Shown in pieces: positions 32,462-42,806 of a stretch of 64,000 nt of DNA (position 1 is its first letter; each line of letters opens with the position of its first letter). The translations under genes and the position numbers were made by a program. This DNA comes from Salinicoccus sp. YB14-2 (GTDB lineage Bacteria > Bacillota > Bacilli > Staphylococcales > Salinicoccaceae), in assembly GCF_001265075.1 (NCBI RefSeq), contig NZ_LFKO01000002.1:846592-910591 (forward strand). Reading direction: 5' to 3'. The notes beneath the pieces were generated by a model that did not search any database, was not told the DNA's origin, and saw only the letters and a program-made list of their open reading frames with translations.

Positions 32462-32914
32462 TTAAACCGTTTCTTTTTTTAAATAAGCGACGCAGTGTTC
32501 AATATGATCATTACCGAGTTTCTTCATTAAGAAGTAACTCACTGCCGCGCCGAGGACTCTGCTGACGATGCTGACGAGCCCGAACCGGCTGAATTTTTTC
32601 TTCTTGCTGACCCTTCTGAATAAAAACGGCGTCAGCCTCGAACGGACGGCATCACTGCCGATACTCGTCGCCATGACCCAGCCGCGGGTTACGAGATCAT
32701 CATTCGTTGAAGATACATCCGCATGCTCAATTTCAAAAATATCTTCGATTTCACCATGGATATCGTTCATCAGCTTCATGTCCGTCCCGATATCCAGCAG
32801 CGGAATCGGCAACGCTGAAGCGACACTTGAAATCATCGCTTTTTTCTTGACGAGCGCCTGTGCTTCGCGCTCTTTATTCTTAAGATTCTCTGCGGTTACT
32901 GGAAATTGCACCAT
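32462..32914 (-). CDS. DUF697-like protein of unknown function
   Basis: 150 residues. A central segment ALPIPLLDIGTDMKLMNDI resembles the PIPxxDIxxDxxLM signature of DUF697/YcjF-type proteins. A basic stretch (FRRVSKKKKFSRFG) is followed by one moderately hydrophobic helix (VSIVSRVLGAAVSYFLMKKLG). Probably peripheral or inserted in the membrane. Standing between ptsH and the methyltransferase gene, with its own terminator. Confidence 0.55.
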   Translation of the reverse strand: MVQFPVTAENLKNKEREAQALVKKKAMISSVASALPIPLLDIGTDMKLMNDIHGEIEDIFEIEHADVSSTNDDLVTRGWVMATSIGSDAVRSRLTPFLFRRVSKKKKFSRFGLVSIVSRVLGAAVSYFLMKKLGNDHIEHCVAYLKKETV

Positions 32915-32977
32915 TAATAAACCCTACTTTCTAATTGAATGGTTATCTAATGATATTAATACCCGTAATCTCAGATT

Positions 32978-34162
32978 TTAATCTTTGCCGAGCTGAATCG
33001 TCACGACTTTTAAATACTTGCCCGTCTTATACCCTTTCACGGTTTTGAAATCTTTCGGCAGCCCTTTGACGTCTTCCAGAGTGTATGCAATACCCATATT
33101 ATTCAACGTCTGATCAATCTGCTTTTTAAACTGGTTCAAAGAAAATGTTTCAAGATTCTGGCTTAAAATCAGCTTGCCATCCGGGCTCAGAATCTTTAAC
33201 GATTCTTTGATCAGCTTCGGATAATCACGTTCGACCTTGAATACTTTTTTCTTGTTTCTGCTGAAGCTCGGCGGGTCGATCAGTATCGTATCGAACTGAT
33301 GATTTTTCCGTTCCGCAAACTTCAGGTAGTCGAAAGTATCCATAATATGAATCGTATGGTTTTCCATCTTCAAATTGTTGACGTTGAAGTTGTCTGTGAT
33401 GAGCTCCGTCGTACGGCCCGCAAGGTCGACACTCGTCGTCGACATGCCGGACAAAGCCGCCGCAACGGAAAATGAGCCGCTGTATGCAAACAGATTCAGA
33501 AACGTTTCATTGTGCGAGTATTTATTTTTACGAAGGGATTTCCGCGTTTCCCTCTGGTCTAAAAACAGTCCCGTCATCGGCCCGTCATTCAGATTGACGT
33601 TAAAACGCATCCCGCTTTCCAGCACCTGGATCGTACCCGCCTGATTGCCGGTCACATGATTATTTTGAATCTGCATCTTTCCGTCCGCAGAAAACCGCGT
33701 CTGTTCCGTAATGGATTCAGGCGACAGTTCTTCGATCAGCACCTGCACAACCAAGTTGCGGATCTTATAGATGCCTGCCGAATAGTACGTGATGAACAGA
33801 TGGCCGTTGAAGTTGTCGATCGACAATCCGCCGATACCGTCCCCGATCTCGTTGAACAGCCGGAAGACGTTCGTATCATCCTGATTGTAGAGCGGTGTCC
33901 GCTCCTTTATTGCTGTAACGATCTGACTGCGAATAAAGTCCTCATCGATTTCAACATTTTCGTCGGTGCTTAAAATCCAGCCGTACGCCCGTTGTTCAAA
34001 GCTCATCATCGCGTAACCGATGAATTTGCCCAGATAATCCGTCAGTCTGACCACTTCGCCGTCTTTTAAAAAGACGGAATCGCTCAAGTCATCCTGGCCG
34101 ATATTGAGCCTGCCTTGATAAAAGGGTCTTTCGACCCCTTTTTTTAATTGTATTGTATTCAT
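32978..34162 (-). CDS. Class I SAM-dependent rRNA methyltransferase (RlmI-like)
   Basis: 394 residues. N-terminal PUA-like domain (1-70, with KDGEVVRLTDYLGKFIGYAMMS), a middle domain, and a Rossmann methyltransferase with LNLFAYSGSFSVAAALSG (SAM loop), SVDLAGRTTEL and the catalytic-face IDPPSFSRNKK. This matches the RlmI/YwbD group, which methylates a cytosine C5 in 23S rRNA in E. coli; the target here is inferred. Its start overlaps hutG by 4 bases. Confidence 0.9.
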   Translation of the reverse strand: MNTIQLKKGVERPFYQGRLNIGQDDLSDSVFLKDGEVVRLTDYLGKFIGYAMMSFEQRAYGWILSTDENVEIDEDFIRSQIVTAIKERTPLYNQDDTNVFRLFNEIGDGIGGLSIDNFNGHLFITYYSAGIYKIRNLVVQVLIEELSPESITEQTRFSADGKMQIQNNHVTGNQAGTIQVLESGMRFNVNLNDGPMTGLFLDQRETRKSLRKNKYSHNETFLNLFAYSGSFSVAAALSGMSTTSVDLAGRTTELITDNFNVNNLKMENHTIHIMDTFDYLKFAERKNHQFDTILIDPPSFSRNKKKVFKVERDYPKLIKESLKILSPDGKLILSQNLETFSLNQFKKQIDQTLNNMGIAYTLEDVKGLPKDFKTVKGYKTGKYLKVVTIQLGKD

Positions 34163-35073
34163 TTAACAGCATCCTTTGTCATTAAAAACTTGTGGAAAAT
34201 ACTGGCCGCAAGCGCACTTGTACGGTCACCCTCATCGAGTGGCGGCGCGACTTCGCTGATATCAAAACTGATCAGGTTCTCAAGCTTTGCCAGACGTTCA
34301 ATCAGCCCGTGGATTTCCACCGGTGTATATCCATTCGGTGTCGCCATGCTGACACCGGGTGCCGCATACGCTGCGATGGAATCCATGCATAGCGTTGCGA
34401 ACACATAATCATAATTCTCCAGCGCCTTGAACATGTAGTCGGAAATTTTCTTCGAATCGCGGAGGTCATCCATCAGCGCGTAGTTCACACCGAGCGCGTC
34501 CGCCGTATCGAACAGCGTGCCGGTATTGCCGCTGTGCTGGATGCCCATGACGAAATAATCGACATCTTCATCCTTCTTCAAAATCTGATAGAACATCGTG
34601 CCGGACGTTGCCATCGGTTCGATTCTCATATCGAAATGTGCATCAAAGTTGAGTACCGCGATTCTCGCATCGGGATGCGCTTTTCTCACGCCCAAATAGT
34701 GTCCGTACAATGTTTCATGACCCCCGCCGATGATGAGCGGGAAGTCTTTTTTATTTAAAATGTCCGCAACTGCACTGCCGAGTGCCTCCTGGGAACTTTC
34801 AAGATCTTCCGTCCCCATCACGGTGCCGTAATCATACAGTGGGTCCGTGTACGGCATGCCAGCCAGTTTGTCGCGCACGCTGAACGGCCCCTCTGCAGCG
34901 CCCCGGCGACCTTTATTACGTTCGACACCTTCGTCTGAACTGAACCCGATGAACACAGGGGCCGGTTCCGCCGATTCTTTTTTATCGTAATCTTCTATGA
35001 CCTGATGGATGCGCTCTTTCACATCCGGGTGGTCAATGCGTCCGTCCATCTTATGCTTTCTTATCTCTGTCAA
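34159..35073 (-). CDS. hutG: Formimidoylglutamase (arginase/ureohydrolase family)
   Basis: 304 residues from TTG 35073, selected because GGAGGG stands seven bases before it; the frame also holds an ATG at 35088 that lies within that site. FSSDEGVERNKGRRGAAEGP and GGGHETLYGHY match HutG. Manganese ligands come from the histidine of GGGHE, from DAHFD, and from the later LCMDSI segment, where arginases have DxD; here the second acidic residue is serine, so ligand geometry may differ. HutG hydrolyses N-formimidoyl-glutamate in histidine degradation, but no other hut genes are near. Overlaps the upstream gene by 23 bases. Confidence 0.85.
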   Translation of the reverse strand: MTEIRKHKMDGRIDHPDVKERIHQVIEDYDKKESAEPAPVFIGFSSDEGVERNKGRRGAAEGPFSVRDKLAGMPYTDPLYDYGTVMGTEDLESSQEALGSAVADILNKKDFPLIIGGGHETLYGHYLGVRKAHPDARIAVLNFDAHFDMRIEPMATSGTMFYQILKKDEDVDYFVMGIQHSGNTGTLFDTADALGVNYALMDDLRDSKKISDYMFKALENYDYVFATLCMDSIAAYAAPGVSMATPNGYTPVEIHGLIERLAKLENLISFDISEVAPPLDEGDRTSALAASIFHKFLMTKDAVK

Positions 35074-36310
35074 TTGTTGTCCCTCCATTAAATTCTTTGA
35101 AAATACTGAACAATAACAGCGGTGTCGTAAGAATCACGAGCACGATGTTGAACGGTAAAATGAATAATGATAATTCAACATCTTTGAAAATTGTAATATA
35201 CAGACTGACCGTCAGCTTCAGCCATAAACCGGTGATGACAATCATCTGTCGATTATAGTGGACATTTCTCCATGTGTTCATCACCGTAAAGATCATGTAC
35301 AGCACTGCCAGCGACAGCGTAAGGAAAAGATTGATCCACTCATAAATGTAACTCATCTGCGAAATTCTGAAATACCCTTCCGTGAATACACCCTGTCTGT
35401 TGTTGAACTCGACAAGGATGAATACGAGTACGAGAAACCCGAGCAGCAGCTCCAAATAATTGATTTTCAGCCAGGACGGAATCCCTATTTCAATAAAGTC
35501 CCTGCCCTTTTTGAAAAGACGATTCCTGAACTGATACATCTCTTCTGAGAATCCGAGGTACTGGTTTGGATTCAGCTTGTTGATGCCGCGTTTGGATGAA
35601 CGGGACATCTCCTCTTCCGTTTTCATCTTCGGCTTTTTGAGCAGGTTCTTCGATTTCGAAAGGAATACTCCTACCCACAGCGCGAGCAGCGACAGCAGCC
35701 AGATCAATCCGAAGAACATATTGATGCTGAGCACATCCGTCGGATTCAGCGACTCCTCAATATTCGAGTACACTGTGTTCTGAGTAAAGAAATAAGCGAT
35801 ACCGTAGAAAAACATGATGATCATATAATGTTCCTTACGGTGTTTCGGATTCAAATATTCATTATATATGTTGTAAAGCAGGTGGACCAGAAATGCGATG
35901 AAAAATAAAATTGCCCACCAGCCGTAAACCTGCATCATCAAAACAGTCGTCACGATGAAAAGCAGCAATGATAATCCCATAAAGAAAAATGACAAAAAAC
36001 CGTCGTATTTGGTCGTATCCCTTACCGTCTGTCCGACTTTAAACATAAAGACACCAAACAAAATAAGAAGAATGCCGGCGATGATCGGGAATTCACCAAT
36101 GATGATGGACAGCATATTCGTCACTTCAAGAAAAAATGCATTGATCAGGTCAAGTATCGTATCGATACTCCCCTCATCCACAGGACTGCCGTTGCCCGTG
36201 CCCCGGATCCTGCCCGTATTGAATAAAATAAAAACCCCTAAAACTACAAAGAAAAAGCCCAGTAATAAGCTGATATGTACTTCAGTCTGGCTTCTCAATT
36301 TTTTAAACAT
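35051..36310 (-). CDS. Large multi-pass membrane protein, unknown function
   Basis: 419 residues from ATG 36310 (MFKKLRSQTE), set by GAGGTGAAC upstream; a GTG at 36319 falls inside that site. About ten to eleven hydrophobic segments, with a charged cytoplasmic loop near residues 225-290 (KKPKMKTEEEMSRSSKRGINK). No transporter, kinase or enzyme motif is recognised. The end overlaps the start of hutG, so the two genes and the methyltransferase gene probably form one transcript. Confidence 0.7.
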   Translation of the reverse strand: MFKKLRSQTEVHISLLLGFFFVVLGVFILFNTGRIRGTGNGSPVDEGSIDTILDLINAFFLEVTNMLSIIIGEFPIIAGILLILFGVFMFKVGQTVRDTTKYDGFLSFFFMGLSLLLFIVTTVLMMQVYGWWAILFFIAFLVHLLYNIYNEYLNPKHRKEHYMIIMFFYGIAYFFTQNTVYSNIEESLNPTDVLSINMFFGLIWLLSLLALWVGVFLSKSKNLLKKPKMKTEEEMSRSSKRGINKLNPNQYLGFSEEMYQFRNRLFKKGRDFIEIGIPSWLKINYLELLLGFLVLVFILVEFNNRQGVFTEGYFRISQMSYIYEWINLFLTLSLAVLYMIFTVMNTWRNVHYNRQMIVITGLWLKLTVSLYITIFKDVELSLFILPFNIVLVILTTPLLLFSIFKEFNGGTTIDRDKKA

Positions 36311-36429
36311 TATGTTCACCTCAGTCCCTCACTATTATAGTTGAAATTGACGAATATTGCATTATTGAAGCCGCTCAAATTTCATATTACGGCCCGTCGG
36401 ATTTTATTTCCAATAATTATGTTTTGAAT

Positions 36430-36454
36430 GTTTATATGAAAATCTGCCGGGTAT
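36430..36454 (+). promoter_or_regulatory. Sigma-B-type promoter
   Basis: GTTTAT, 13 nt, GGGTAT: an almost ideal match to the general-stress sigma-B pattern (GTTTaa, N12-14, GGGTAt). It is about 58 bp before the small gene at 36512 and has a twin at 54530-54554. Confidence 0.8.
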
Positions 36455-36511
36455 ATATAGAGTACAGATGATAATATAATATAATGATATTCTCCCAGGA
36501 GAGTGATTCAA

Positions 36512-36673
36512 ATGACTTTAGATAAAGACAAAAAAGATGTATTTGAAGAACAGAAGCGTGAACAGGAAAAAGATAAAGAACGCGACGCAAAAGATAAATC
36601 CAAAGATTCAGATGACAAAAGGGAACAAGGTGTCGATAAGACGAAAGAAGAGCTTAACGATGCTTTTGAATAG
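36512..36673 (+). CDS. Small, very hydrophilic stress protein
   Basis: 53 residues, more than half Asp, Glu, Lys or Arg (for example KDKKDVFEEQKREQEKDKER), with no hydrophobic core. CAGGAGAG site before the ATG, and a sigma-B-type promoter upstream. Composition suggests an unfolded, heat-soluble protein like those induced by salt or desiccation. Not previously recognisable as a family; the gene at 54604-54783 is a functional analogue with the same promoter type. Terminated by its own hairpin. Confidence 0.75.
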   Translation: MTLDKDKKDVFEEQKREQEKDKERDAKDKSKDSDDKREQGVDKTKEELNDAFE

Positions 36674-36731
36674 CATTAGCTTCAAGATTTGGCTTTAAGA
36701 TTCAAGTTTCAGGCATTTGGCTTTATGCACT

Positions 36732-36766
36732 AAGGCGCCCTTATGCGGAGGGTGCCTTATTTTTGT
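36732..36766 (+). terminator. Terminator of the 53-residue protein gene
   Basis: AAGGCGCCCT-TATGCGG-AGGGTGCCTT stem (one G-U) and TATTTTT. Confidence 0.85.
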
Positions 36767-36793
36767 GTGATTTGAGGTGAAAATATTTCTATC

Positions 36794-36902
36794 GGCGCTT
36801 CGTTTCCAGTTCGAGGCGCCGTTGGGACTCTATCGGCGCTTCGTTTCCAGTTCGAGGCGCCGTTGGCACTCTATCGGCGCTTCGTTTTCAGTTCGAGGCG
36901 CC
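36794..36902. repeat. Family B hairpin array, 41 bp period (array B2)
   Basis: Three units at 36794, 36835 and 36876: GGCGCTTCG, 9-nt loop (TTTCCAGTT/TTTTCAGTT), CGAGGCGCC, 14-nt spacer (GTTGGGACTCTATC type). Compared with array B1 the A-G mismatch is repaired to C-G in the arm, leaving 8 standard pairs and one G-U. In the convergent gap between the small stress gene and purD. Confidence 0.93.
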
Positions 36903-36954
36903 GTTAACTTTTTATCAGCCACTCGCCGCGCCCGCGAGTTCCTGCAGCGACATG

Positions 36955-36986
36955 AAAAGACACCCGCATCATGATGCGGGTGCCCA
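36955..36986 (-). terminator. Terminator of the purine operon
   Basis: Minus-strand ACCCGCATCATGATGCGGGT palindrome followed by GTCTTTT, just behind purD. Confidence 0.85.
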
Positions 36987-37001
36987 CCTCTTTCAAAACA
37001 G

Positions 37002-38255
37002 CTATTTCATCGCCCTGAAGCCGATGTCTTTTCTATAAAATAATGTATCTGCCTCGTACTCGATGCGGTCGACGCAGTCGTATGCAGAATCGACCGCAGC
37101 ATTGATCGATTCGCCATATCCGGAAACTAATAAAACACGTCCCCCGGAAGTGATGATGGACTCATCGGCATCCTGGCTCAGTCCGCTGATGAAACACTGC
37201 GCGGCCAGGTCTTCCGGAATACGGACTGAGCTGCCGCGCGCGTACTCACCCGGATATCCCTTACTCGCGAGCATCACACCAGCTACGAAGCCGGGGCGCC
37301 ACTCGAGGGTGAACGGTTTTTTATTATACATATTCTCCAACACTTCGCCGAGGTCGGATTCAAGTAGACTCATCAATACCTGAGCCTCCGGGTCTCCGAA
37401 CCGCGCGTTGAACTCGATGACTTTGACGCCGTCACCTGTGACGATGGCGCCGAGATACATCACGCCGAAGTAGCTGAGGCCCTCTTCCACCATCGCCTCA
37501 GCCGTCGGCTCGACGATTTTGCGGACCGCCTCCAGCCGCACATCTTCACTGATATGCGTGACCGGCGCGTAGGCCCCCATGCCGCCTGTGTTCGGACCCG
37601 TGTCGTTATCGAATGCGCGCTTATGATCTTGTGCCATGACTTCAAACGGATAAACGAATTCCTCATTAACCAGAACCATCAGGCTGAATTCCTCGCCGTC
37701 CAAAAATTCCTCGACAACGACGGTCCCGCTGCTTTCAACAAGCATTTCATGCAGCGCGTCGAGCGCCGTGTCCAGATCCATCGCCACAACGACGCCCTTC
37801 CCCGCAGCGAGGCCGTCTTTCTTAATGACGATCGGTGCACCTTCATGCTTCACATACTCAACAGCTGCTTCATAATCTTCAAAAGTCTCATATTTGGCCG
37901 TCGGAATATCGTACTTGGCCATCAGATCTTTGGAAAATGCCTTGGATGACTCAAGCTGAGCTTCCAGCTTCCTCGGGCCGAACACTTTAATATCATGTTC
38001 GTCTTCCAGATAGTCGGCAAGGCCCTCGGACAAAGGTGCCTCCGGTCCGACGATCACCCAGTCGACATTTTCATCGATGCAGATGCCCGCAATCTCCTCG
38101 AAATCGGTGATGCCGATCCTGCTGACCACTGTCGCAATATCTCTCATGGCATAGTTGCCGGGAATCGCCACGACACCTTTTACAGACGGCGATTCATGCA
38201 GCTTTTTAACAATCGCATGTTCACGCCCGCCGCTGCCAATTACTGCTACTTTCAT
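37002..38255 (-). CDS. purD: Phosphoribosylamine-glycine ligase (GARS)
   Basis: 417 residues from ATG 38255 (MKVAVIGSGGREHAI), with GGAGG eight bases before; the longer frame to 38273 is not supported. ATP-grasp enzyme: VIKKDGLAAGKGVVVA and FNARFGDPEAQ motifs, plus GPNTGGMGAYAP. Second step of purine synthesis. Last gene of the operon, about 40 nt after purH. Confidence 0.97.
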   Translation of the reverse strand: MKVAVIGSGGREHAIVKKLHESPSVKGVVAIPGNYAMRDIATVVSRIGITDFEEIAGICIDENVDWVIVGPEAPLSEGLADYLEDEHDIKVFGPRKLEAQLESSKAFSKDLMAKYDIPTAKYETFEDYEAAVEYVKHEGAPIVIKKDGLAAGKGVVVAMDLDTALDALHEMLVESSGTVVVEEFLDGEEFSLMVLVNEEFVYPFEVMAQDHKRAFDNDTGPNTGGMGAYAPVTHISEDVRLEAVRKIVEPTAEAMVEEGLSYFGVMYLGAIVTGDGVKVIEFNARFGDPEAQVLMSLLESDLGEVLENMYNKKPFTLEWRPGFVAGVMLASKGYPGEYARGSSVRIPEDLAAQCFISGLSQDADESIITSGGRVLLVSGYGESINAAVDSAYDCVDRIEYEADTLFYRKDIGFRAMK

Positions 38256-38295
38256 TTTTTCAGCCTCCATCACAAATTAAAATACTCGTGAATTT

Positions 38296-39771
38296 TTAGT
38301 GTTTAAAATGACGCATGCCAGTAAATACCATCGCCATGCCGTGCGTGTTACAGAAATCGATCGACTCCTGGTCGCGTTTCGAGCCACCCGGCTGAATGAT
38401 CGCCTTGATGCCGTGTTCATGTGCAAGTTCGACAGAGTCCGGCATCGGGAAGAAGCCGTCACTTGCGAGCACAACGTTGTCATCCAGGTGGATGGCACGT
38501 TCAGCCGCAATCTTCAATGCACCGACACGGTTCATCTGACCCGCACCGATTCCGACCGTCTGCTTATCATTCGCAAGGACAATCGCATTGGATTTCACAT
38601 GTTTTGAAACTTCCCATGCGAGCGCCAGTGCTTTCATCTGTGCTTCTGTCGGTTCAATTTCAGTCACCACGTTGATCTCGGATGGATTCAATTTCCTTGT
38701 GTCGCGGTCCTGTACCAGGTACCCGCCGGATACGCTGACAAATTCGTCACCGTCCAAGTCTTCAGTGAAATCCACCGCAAGGAGACGAAGGTTTTCTTTA
38801 TTATCAAACACTTCAAGCGCACCGTTGGTATAAGAAGGTGCGATCACCACTTCAAGGAAGATTTTGCTCATCGCTTCCGCCGCTTCTCTGTCCACCGGAC
38901 GGTTGCACGCAATGATGCCGCCGAAAATCGACTGATCATCCGCTTCATATGCATTGTTGAACGCCTCGACCATCGTTTCTCCCGTGCCGACACCGCACGG
39001 ATTCATATGCTTCACCGCAACCGCAACCGGAATATCGAACTTTTTAGCAAGACCGAATGCACTGTCTCCGTCACGCAGGTTGTTGTAGCTGAGCTGTTTG
39101 CCCTGCAGCACTTCCGCGTTCAAAATCGTGTTCCGATCATCAGTCGTCTTGACGAGTTTCGCATCCTGATGCGGGTTCTCGCCGTAACGCAGCGTACGTT
39201 CACTGCCTGTAAAATAGCTGACGATCGCGCTGTCATATTCAGCCGTATGCCTGAACACTTTGACGCTCAACTGTCGGCGGTATGCCTCATCAAGCGTTCC
39301 CGCCTGAATTTTCTCAAGCACTTCATCATAATCCTGCGGGTTGACCACAGTCGTGACATGCTTAAAGTTCTTCGCCGCCGCACGGAGCATCGTCGGTCCG
39401 CCGATATCAATGTTTTCAACCGCTTCCGCTTCCGTCACGCCGTCTTTCGCGACAGTTTCCTTGAATGGATACAGGTTGACGACGACCAGATCGATCGCCT
39501 CGATATCATTCGCTTTCATATCTTCGACATGGGACGCGTTATCACGGTCCGCCAAAATGCCGCCGTGGACTTTCGGGTGCAAAGTTTTCACACGCCCGTT
39601 CATAATTTCCTCAAACTGTGTCAGATCGCTCACACCGCGCACTGCATAGCCGAAACTTTTGATCTTGTCATAAGTGCCGCCCGTGGAATAAATTTCATAG
39701 CCTGCGTCGATCAAACCTTTAACAAAATGTTCCAAACCTGCCTTATTGGATACACTGATCAATGCTTTCAC
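38296..39771 (-). CDS. purH: Bifunctional AICAR formyltransferase / IMP cyclohydrolase
   Basis: 491 residues, close to the usual length. N-terminal cyclohydrolase part ([29 protein letters not shown]) and C-terminal formyltransferase part with [12 protein letters not shown] and the late [14 protein letters not shown] region. Carries out the last two steps to IMP. Its start overlaps the purN stop by 4 bases. Confidence 0.97.
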   Translation of the reverse strand: MKALISVSNKAGLEHFVKGLIDAGYEIYSTGGTYDKIKSFGYAVRGVSDLTQFEEIMNGRVKTLHPKVHGGILADRDNASHVEDMKANDIEAIDLVVVNLYPFKETVAKDGVTEAEAVENIDIGGPTMLRAAAKNFKHVTTVVNPQDYDEVLEKIQAGTLDEAYRRQLSVKVFRHTAEYDSAIVSYFTGSERTLRYGENPHQDAKLVKTTDDRNTILNAEVLQGKQLSYNNLRDGDSAFGLAKKFDIPVAVAVKHMNPCGVGTGETMVEAFNNAYEADDQSIFGGIIACNRPVDREAAEAMSKIFLEVVIAPSYTNGALEVFDNKENLRLLAVDFTEDLDGDEFVSVSGGYLVQDRDTRKLNPSEINVVTEIEPTEAQMKALALAWEVSKHVKSNAIVLANDKQTVGIGAGQMNRVGALKIAAERAIHLDDNVVLASDGFFPMPDSVELAHEHGIKAIIQPGGSKRDQESIDFCNTHGMAMVFTGMRHFKH

Positions 39772-40352
39772 TGTTTGTCCTCCTCTGCTTTAGCTAAAAC
39801 CATTTTCACTGCCTGTGGGTAAAGCTGATGTTCTATACTGTGAATCTTATATTCCAAATCTGCCAAAGTATCGTCCGGCGCAATGTCCACCGGCACCTGT
39901 GCGATGATTTCCCCCGTGTCGATGCCTGCATCGACGAAGTGCACCGTCACACCGGTCTGATTCACACCGGCATTGAACGCATCCTCGATGCCGTTCGCCC
40001 CTTTGAAATCAGGCAGCATCGACGGATGAATGTTGATTATCCTTCTCGGAAACTCTTCAATAAAGTCCGCTGACAAAATGCGCATATATCCTGCAAGCAA
40101 AATATAGTCGACTCTGTACATCTTCAATACGCTTAAAATGTCACTCTCAAAATCCGCTTTCGTTTCATACTTATCACGCTCAACGACAATGTAGTCAATC
40201 CCTTTATTGATCGCCCGCTGAATGGCATATGCAGGATTATAATCCGAAATAAGCACAACGATTTCAATGCCCGTCTCTACCTGCTTGTTCACCAGATTTT
40301 CAAAATTCGTGCCGCCGCCTGAAGCGAACACAGCCACACGCGTCTTAGTCAT
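39768..40352 (-). CDS. purN: Phosphoribosylglycinamide formyltransferase (GART)
   Basis: 194 residues. Rossmann-like start [16 protein letters not shown], catalytic Asn-His-Asp arrangement seen in [13 protein letters not shown] and [16 protein letters not shown]. Uses 10-formyl-tetrahydrofolate, supplied through FolD, whose gene is divergent from this operon. Overlaps purM by 8 bases. Confidence 0.97.
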   Translation of the reverse strand: MTKTRVAVFASGGGTNFENLVNKQVETGIEIVVLISDYNPAYAIQRAINKGIDYIVVERDKYETKADFESDILSVLKMYRVDYILLAGYMRILSADFIEEFPRRIINIHPSMLPDFKGANGIEDAFNAGVNQTGVTVHFVDAGIDTGEIIAQVPVDIAPDDTLADLEYKIHSIEHQLYPQAVKMVLAKAEEDKQ

Positions 40353-41370
40353 GTATAGTGATCCCTTTATTTTTCGTCACTTCACCGATCAGCACCGCTT
40401 CTTCTCCGATTGAATGCAGATGACCAATCGCCTGATCTGCGTCTTCCGGGTTTACTACAAGAATAAAACCGATGCCCATATTAAAGACATTGTATGCTTC
40501 TTCGGCCTCTATGTTGCCGAGTGCGAGCAGCCAGTCGATGATTTTCGGCAGCTTGATGTTTTCAACGGACACTTCAGCACCGAGTGCTTCCGGAAGTGCA
40601 CGCGGAATATTTTCAATGAAGCCGCCGCCTGTAATATGGCTCATCGCCTTGACATCGACCTTTTCCATCAGGCTCTGCACCTGGCGCACGTAGATACGCG
40701 TCGGTTCAAGCAATAGATCGATCAGCCTGTCGCCGTCCAGCGTCTCCGCTTTGACGTCAATATCATTATCAGCAATCAGTTTACGTACAAGGCTGTAGCC
40801 GTTGGAGTGCACGCCGCTCGACGGCAGTCCGATGATTTTATCTCCCGGCTTCGCAGCGGAGCCGTCGATATACAGATCCTTCTCGACCGCACCGACCGCA
40901 AATCCGGCGATATCATATTCACCCGCGCCGTACATGCTGCCCATCTCGGCCGTTTCACCGCCGATCAATGCGCATCCGGCGTCAACACAGCCGTCGGACA
41001 CACCTTTGACGATATCTGCGACCCGTTCCGGCACCACTTTGTCGACCGCTATGTAGTCCAGGAAGTAGAGTGGTTCGGCGCCTGTCGTCAAAATATCATT
41101 GACACACATCGCCACAGCATCGATACCGATCGTATCGTGTTTGTCATAATCAATCGCCAGCTTCAGTTTCGTGCCGACACCGTCCGTGCCCGACACGAGC
41201 ACCGGCTTTTTCAGATCAAGCTGTGACAGGTCGAATCCCGCGCCAAACCCGCCGAGACCGCCCAGCACTTCAGGGCGCGCCGTTTTCTTGACGTGGCCTT
41301 TCATCTGCTCAACCGCTTCATAGCCCGCTTCAATATCCACGCCGGCCTTTTTATACTGCTCGCTCATCAC
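40345..41370 (-). CDS. purM: Phosphoribosylformylglycinamidine cyclo-ligase (AIRS)
   Basis: 341 residues. AIR synthase fold with [26 protein letters not shown] and [17 protein letters not shown]. Converts FGAM to AIR, the step right after the PurLSQ reaction. Overlaps purF by one base. Confidence 0.97.
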   Translation of the reverse strand: MMSEQYKKAGVDIEAGYEAVEQMKGHVKKTARPEVLGGLGGFGAGFDLSQLDLKKPVLVSGTDGVGTKLKLAIDYDKHDTIGIDAVAMCVNDILTTGAEPLYFLDYIAVDKVVPERVADIVKGVSDGCVDAGCALIGGETAEMGSMYGAGEYDIAGFAVGAVEKDLYIDGSAAKPGDKIIGLPSSGVHSNGYSLVRKLIADNDIDVKAETLDGDRLIDLLLEPTRIYVRQVQSLMEKVDVKAMSHITGGGFIENIPRALPEALGAEVSVENIKLPKIIDWLLALGNIEAEEAYNVFNMGIGFILVVNPEDADQAIGHLHSIGEEAVLIGEVTKNKGITIHD

Positions 41371-42806
41371 TACACTCCTTTTTGTTTTAAATCTTTTTCC
41401 TGAGGCAGAATCGCCTCTTCGATATCAATCGGATAATTCCCCGTAAAGCACGCATCACACTGGCCTTTCGAACCGAACTGATGATACACGTCATGCATTC
41501 TATCGACCGACAGATATGTCAATGAATCCGCACCGATTTCATCCCGGATTTCATCTCGCGATTTTCTGCTTGCGATGATTTCCGCATGCGTTGAAACGTC
41601 GATGCCGTAATAACACGGGTTTTTAAGCGGCGGTGATGATACACCCATATGCACTTCGGCGGCTCCCGCCTGTTTCAAAGCTTTGACAATAAAACGGCTC
41701 GTCGTACCGCGCACGATTGAATCATCGATGACGATCAGCCGCTTGCCTTCAATGATATCCCTGACCGGGGACAATTTCATGCGCACCGCACGTTCCCGCG
41801 CTTCCTGGCCGGGTTCTGTAAACGTCCTCCCGACATACCGGTTTTTGAGTAACCCCTGCTCCTGCGGGATGCCGATCGCTTCACTGAACCCTTTGGCCGC
41901 AGCAAGCGAGGAATCCGGTACACCGATGACGATATCCGCCTCAACATCCATCTCTTCTGCCAGCGCACGGCCGAGCTCTTTTCTAATCCGGTAAGTCGAA
42001 ATATTTCTGAACTCGGAATCCGCACGCGCAAAATAGATATATTCCATTGAGCACATATTCGGGTAAGTCTGATCCGTATAGTAGTCGAAATCGATGCCGT
42101 CATCCGTGATCGTAATCAGCTCGCCCGCCTCGATATCACGGATATAGTCCGCGCCGATCGCCGTGAACGCACACGTTTCACTGGCGACGCAGTGCGATCC
42201 GTCCTTCTTGCCGAGCATCAACGGCCGCACGCCGTGGTCATCGAGCGCGACCGTGAGACTGTCTTCATGCATAATCATAAAAGCGAATGCGCCTTTCAAT
42301 TGTTTCAAGGTTTTCTTTATTCTATTTTTACGCTTTTCCAAACCCTCTTCGCCCGCGCCTTTTTCGCGGCGGAGCAGATGGGCGAACACTTCAGAGTCCG
42401 AAGTCGTCTGGAAAATCGACCCCTGATCCTCGAGTGCACGTCTTAAATTCATCGCATTCACCAGGTTGCCGTTGTGCGCAAGGCCGAGGTCGCCCGTATG
42501 GCTTTTGAACAGGAACGGCTGGACATTCGAAAGTTCGCTGCCCCCGCTTGACGCATAACGCGTATGACCGATGGCATGCGGGAACGGCTTCAGTGAATCA
42601 AGCTGGTCCTTCGACAAAGCTTCTGTCAGCAGCCCCATGCCGCGTGCGCCGAATAGATATTCACCGCTCGAACTCACCATGCCCGCACCCTGCTGGCCGC
42701 GGTGCTGCAGGCTGTGCATCGCCATATACGTCAGCTCGCTCGCCTCCGGGTGGCCCCAGATACCGAACAGTCCGCACTCTTCCTTTAGTCCGTCAAATTC
42801 ATGCAT
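41370..42806 (-). CDS. purF: Amidophosphoribosyltransferase
   Basis: 478 residues. First committed enzyme of purine synthesis. Ntn-type glutaminase: Cys11 ([10 protein letters not shown]) becomes the N-terminal nucleophile after removal of a short propeptide. PRPP-binding loop [12 protein letters not shown]. Cysteines in [16 protein letters not shown] and GQCDACFTG agree with the Fe-S cluster of the Bacillus-type enzyme. Its start lies 22 bases inside the end of purL. Confidence 0.97.
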   Translation of the reverse strand: MHEFDGLKEECGLFGIWGHPEASELTYMAMHSLQHRGQQGAGMVSSSGEYLFGARGMGLLTEALSKDQLDSLKPFPHAIGHTRYASSGGSELSNVQPFLFKSHTGDLGLAHNGNLVNAMNLRRALEDQGSIFQTTSDSEVFAHLLRREKGAGEEGLEKRKNRIKKTLKQLKGAFAFMIMHEDSLTVALDDHGVRPLMLGKKDGSHCVASETCAFTAIGADYIRDIEAGELITITDDGIDFDYYTDQTYPNMCSMEYIYFARADSEFRNISTYRIRKELGRALAEEMDVEADIVIGVPDSSLAAAKGFSEAIGIPQEQGLLKNRYVGRTFTEPGQEARERAVRMKLSPVRDIIEGKRLIVIDDSIVRGTTSRFIVKALKQAGAAEVHMGVSSPPLKNPCYYGIDVSTHAEIIASRKSRDEIRDEIGADSLTYLSVDRMHDVYHQFGSKGQCDACFTGNYPIDIEEAILPQEKDLKQKGV

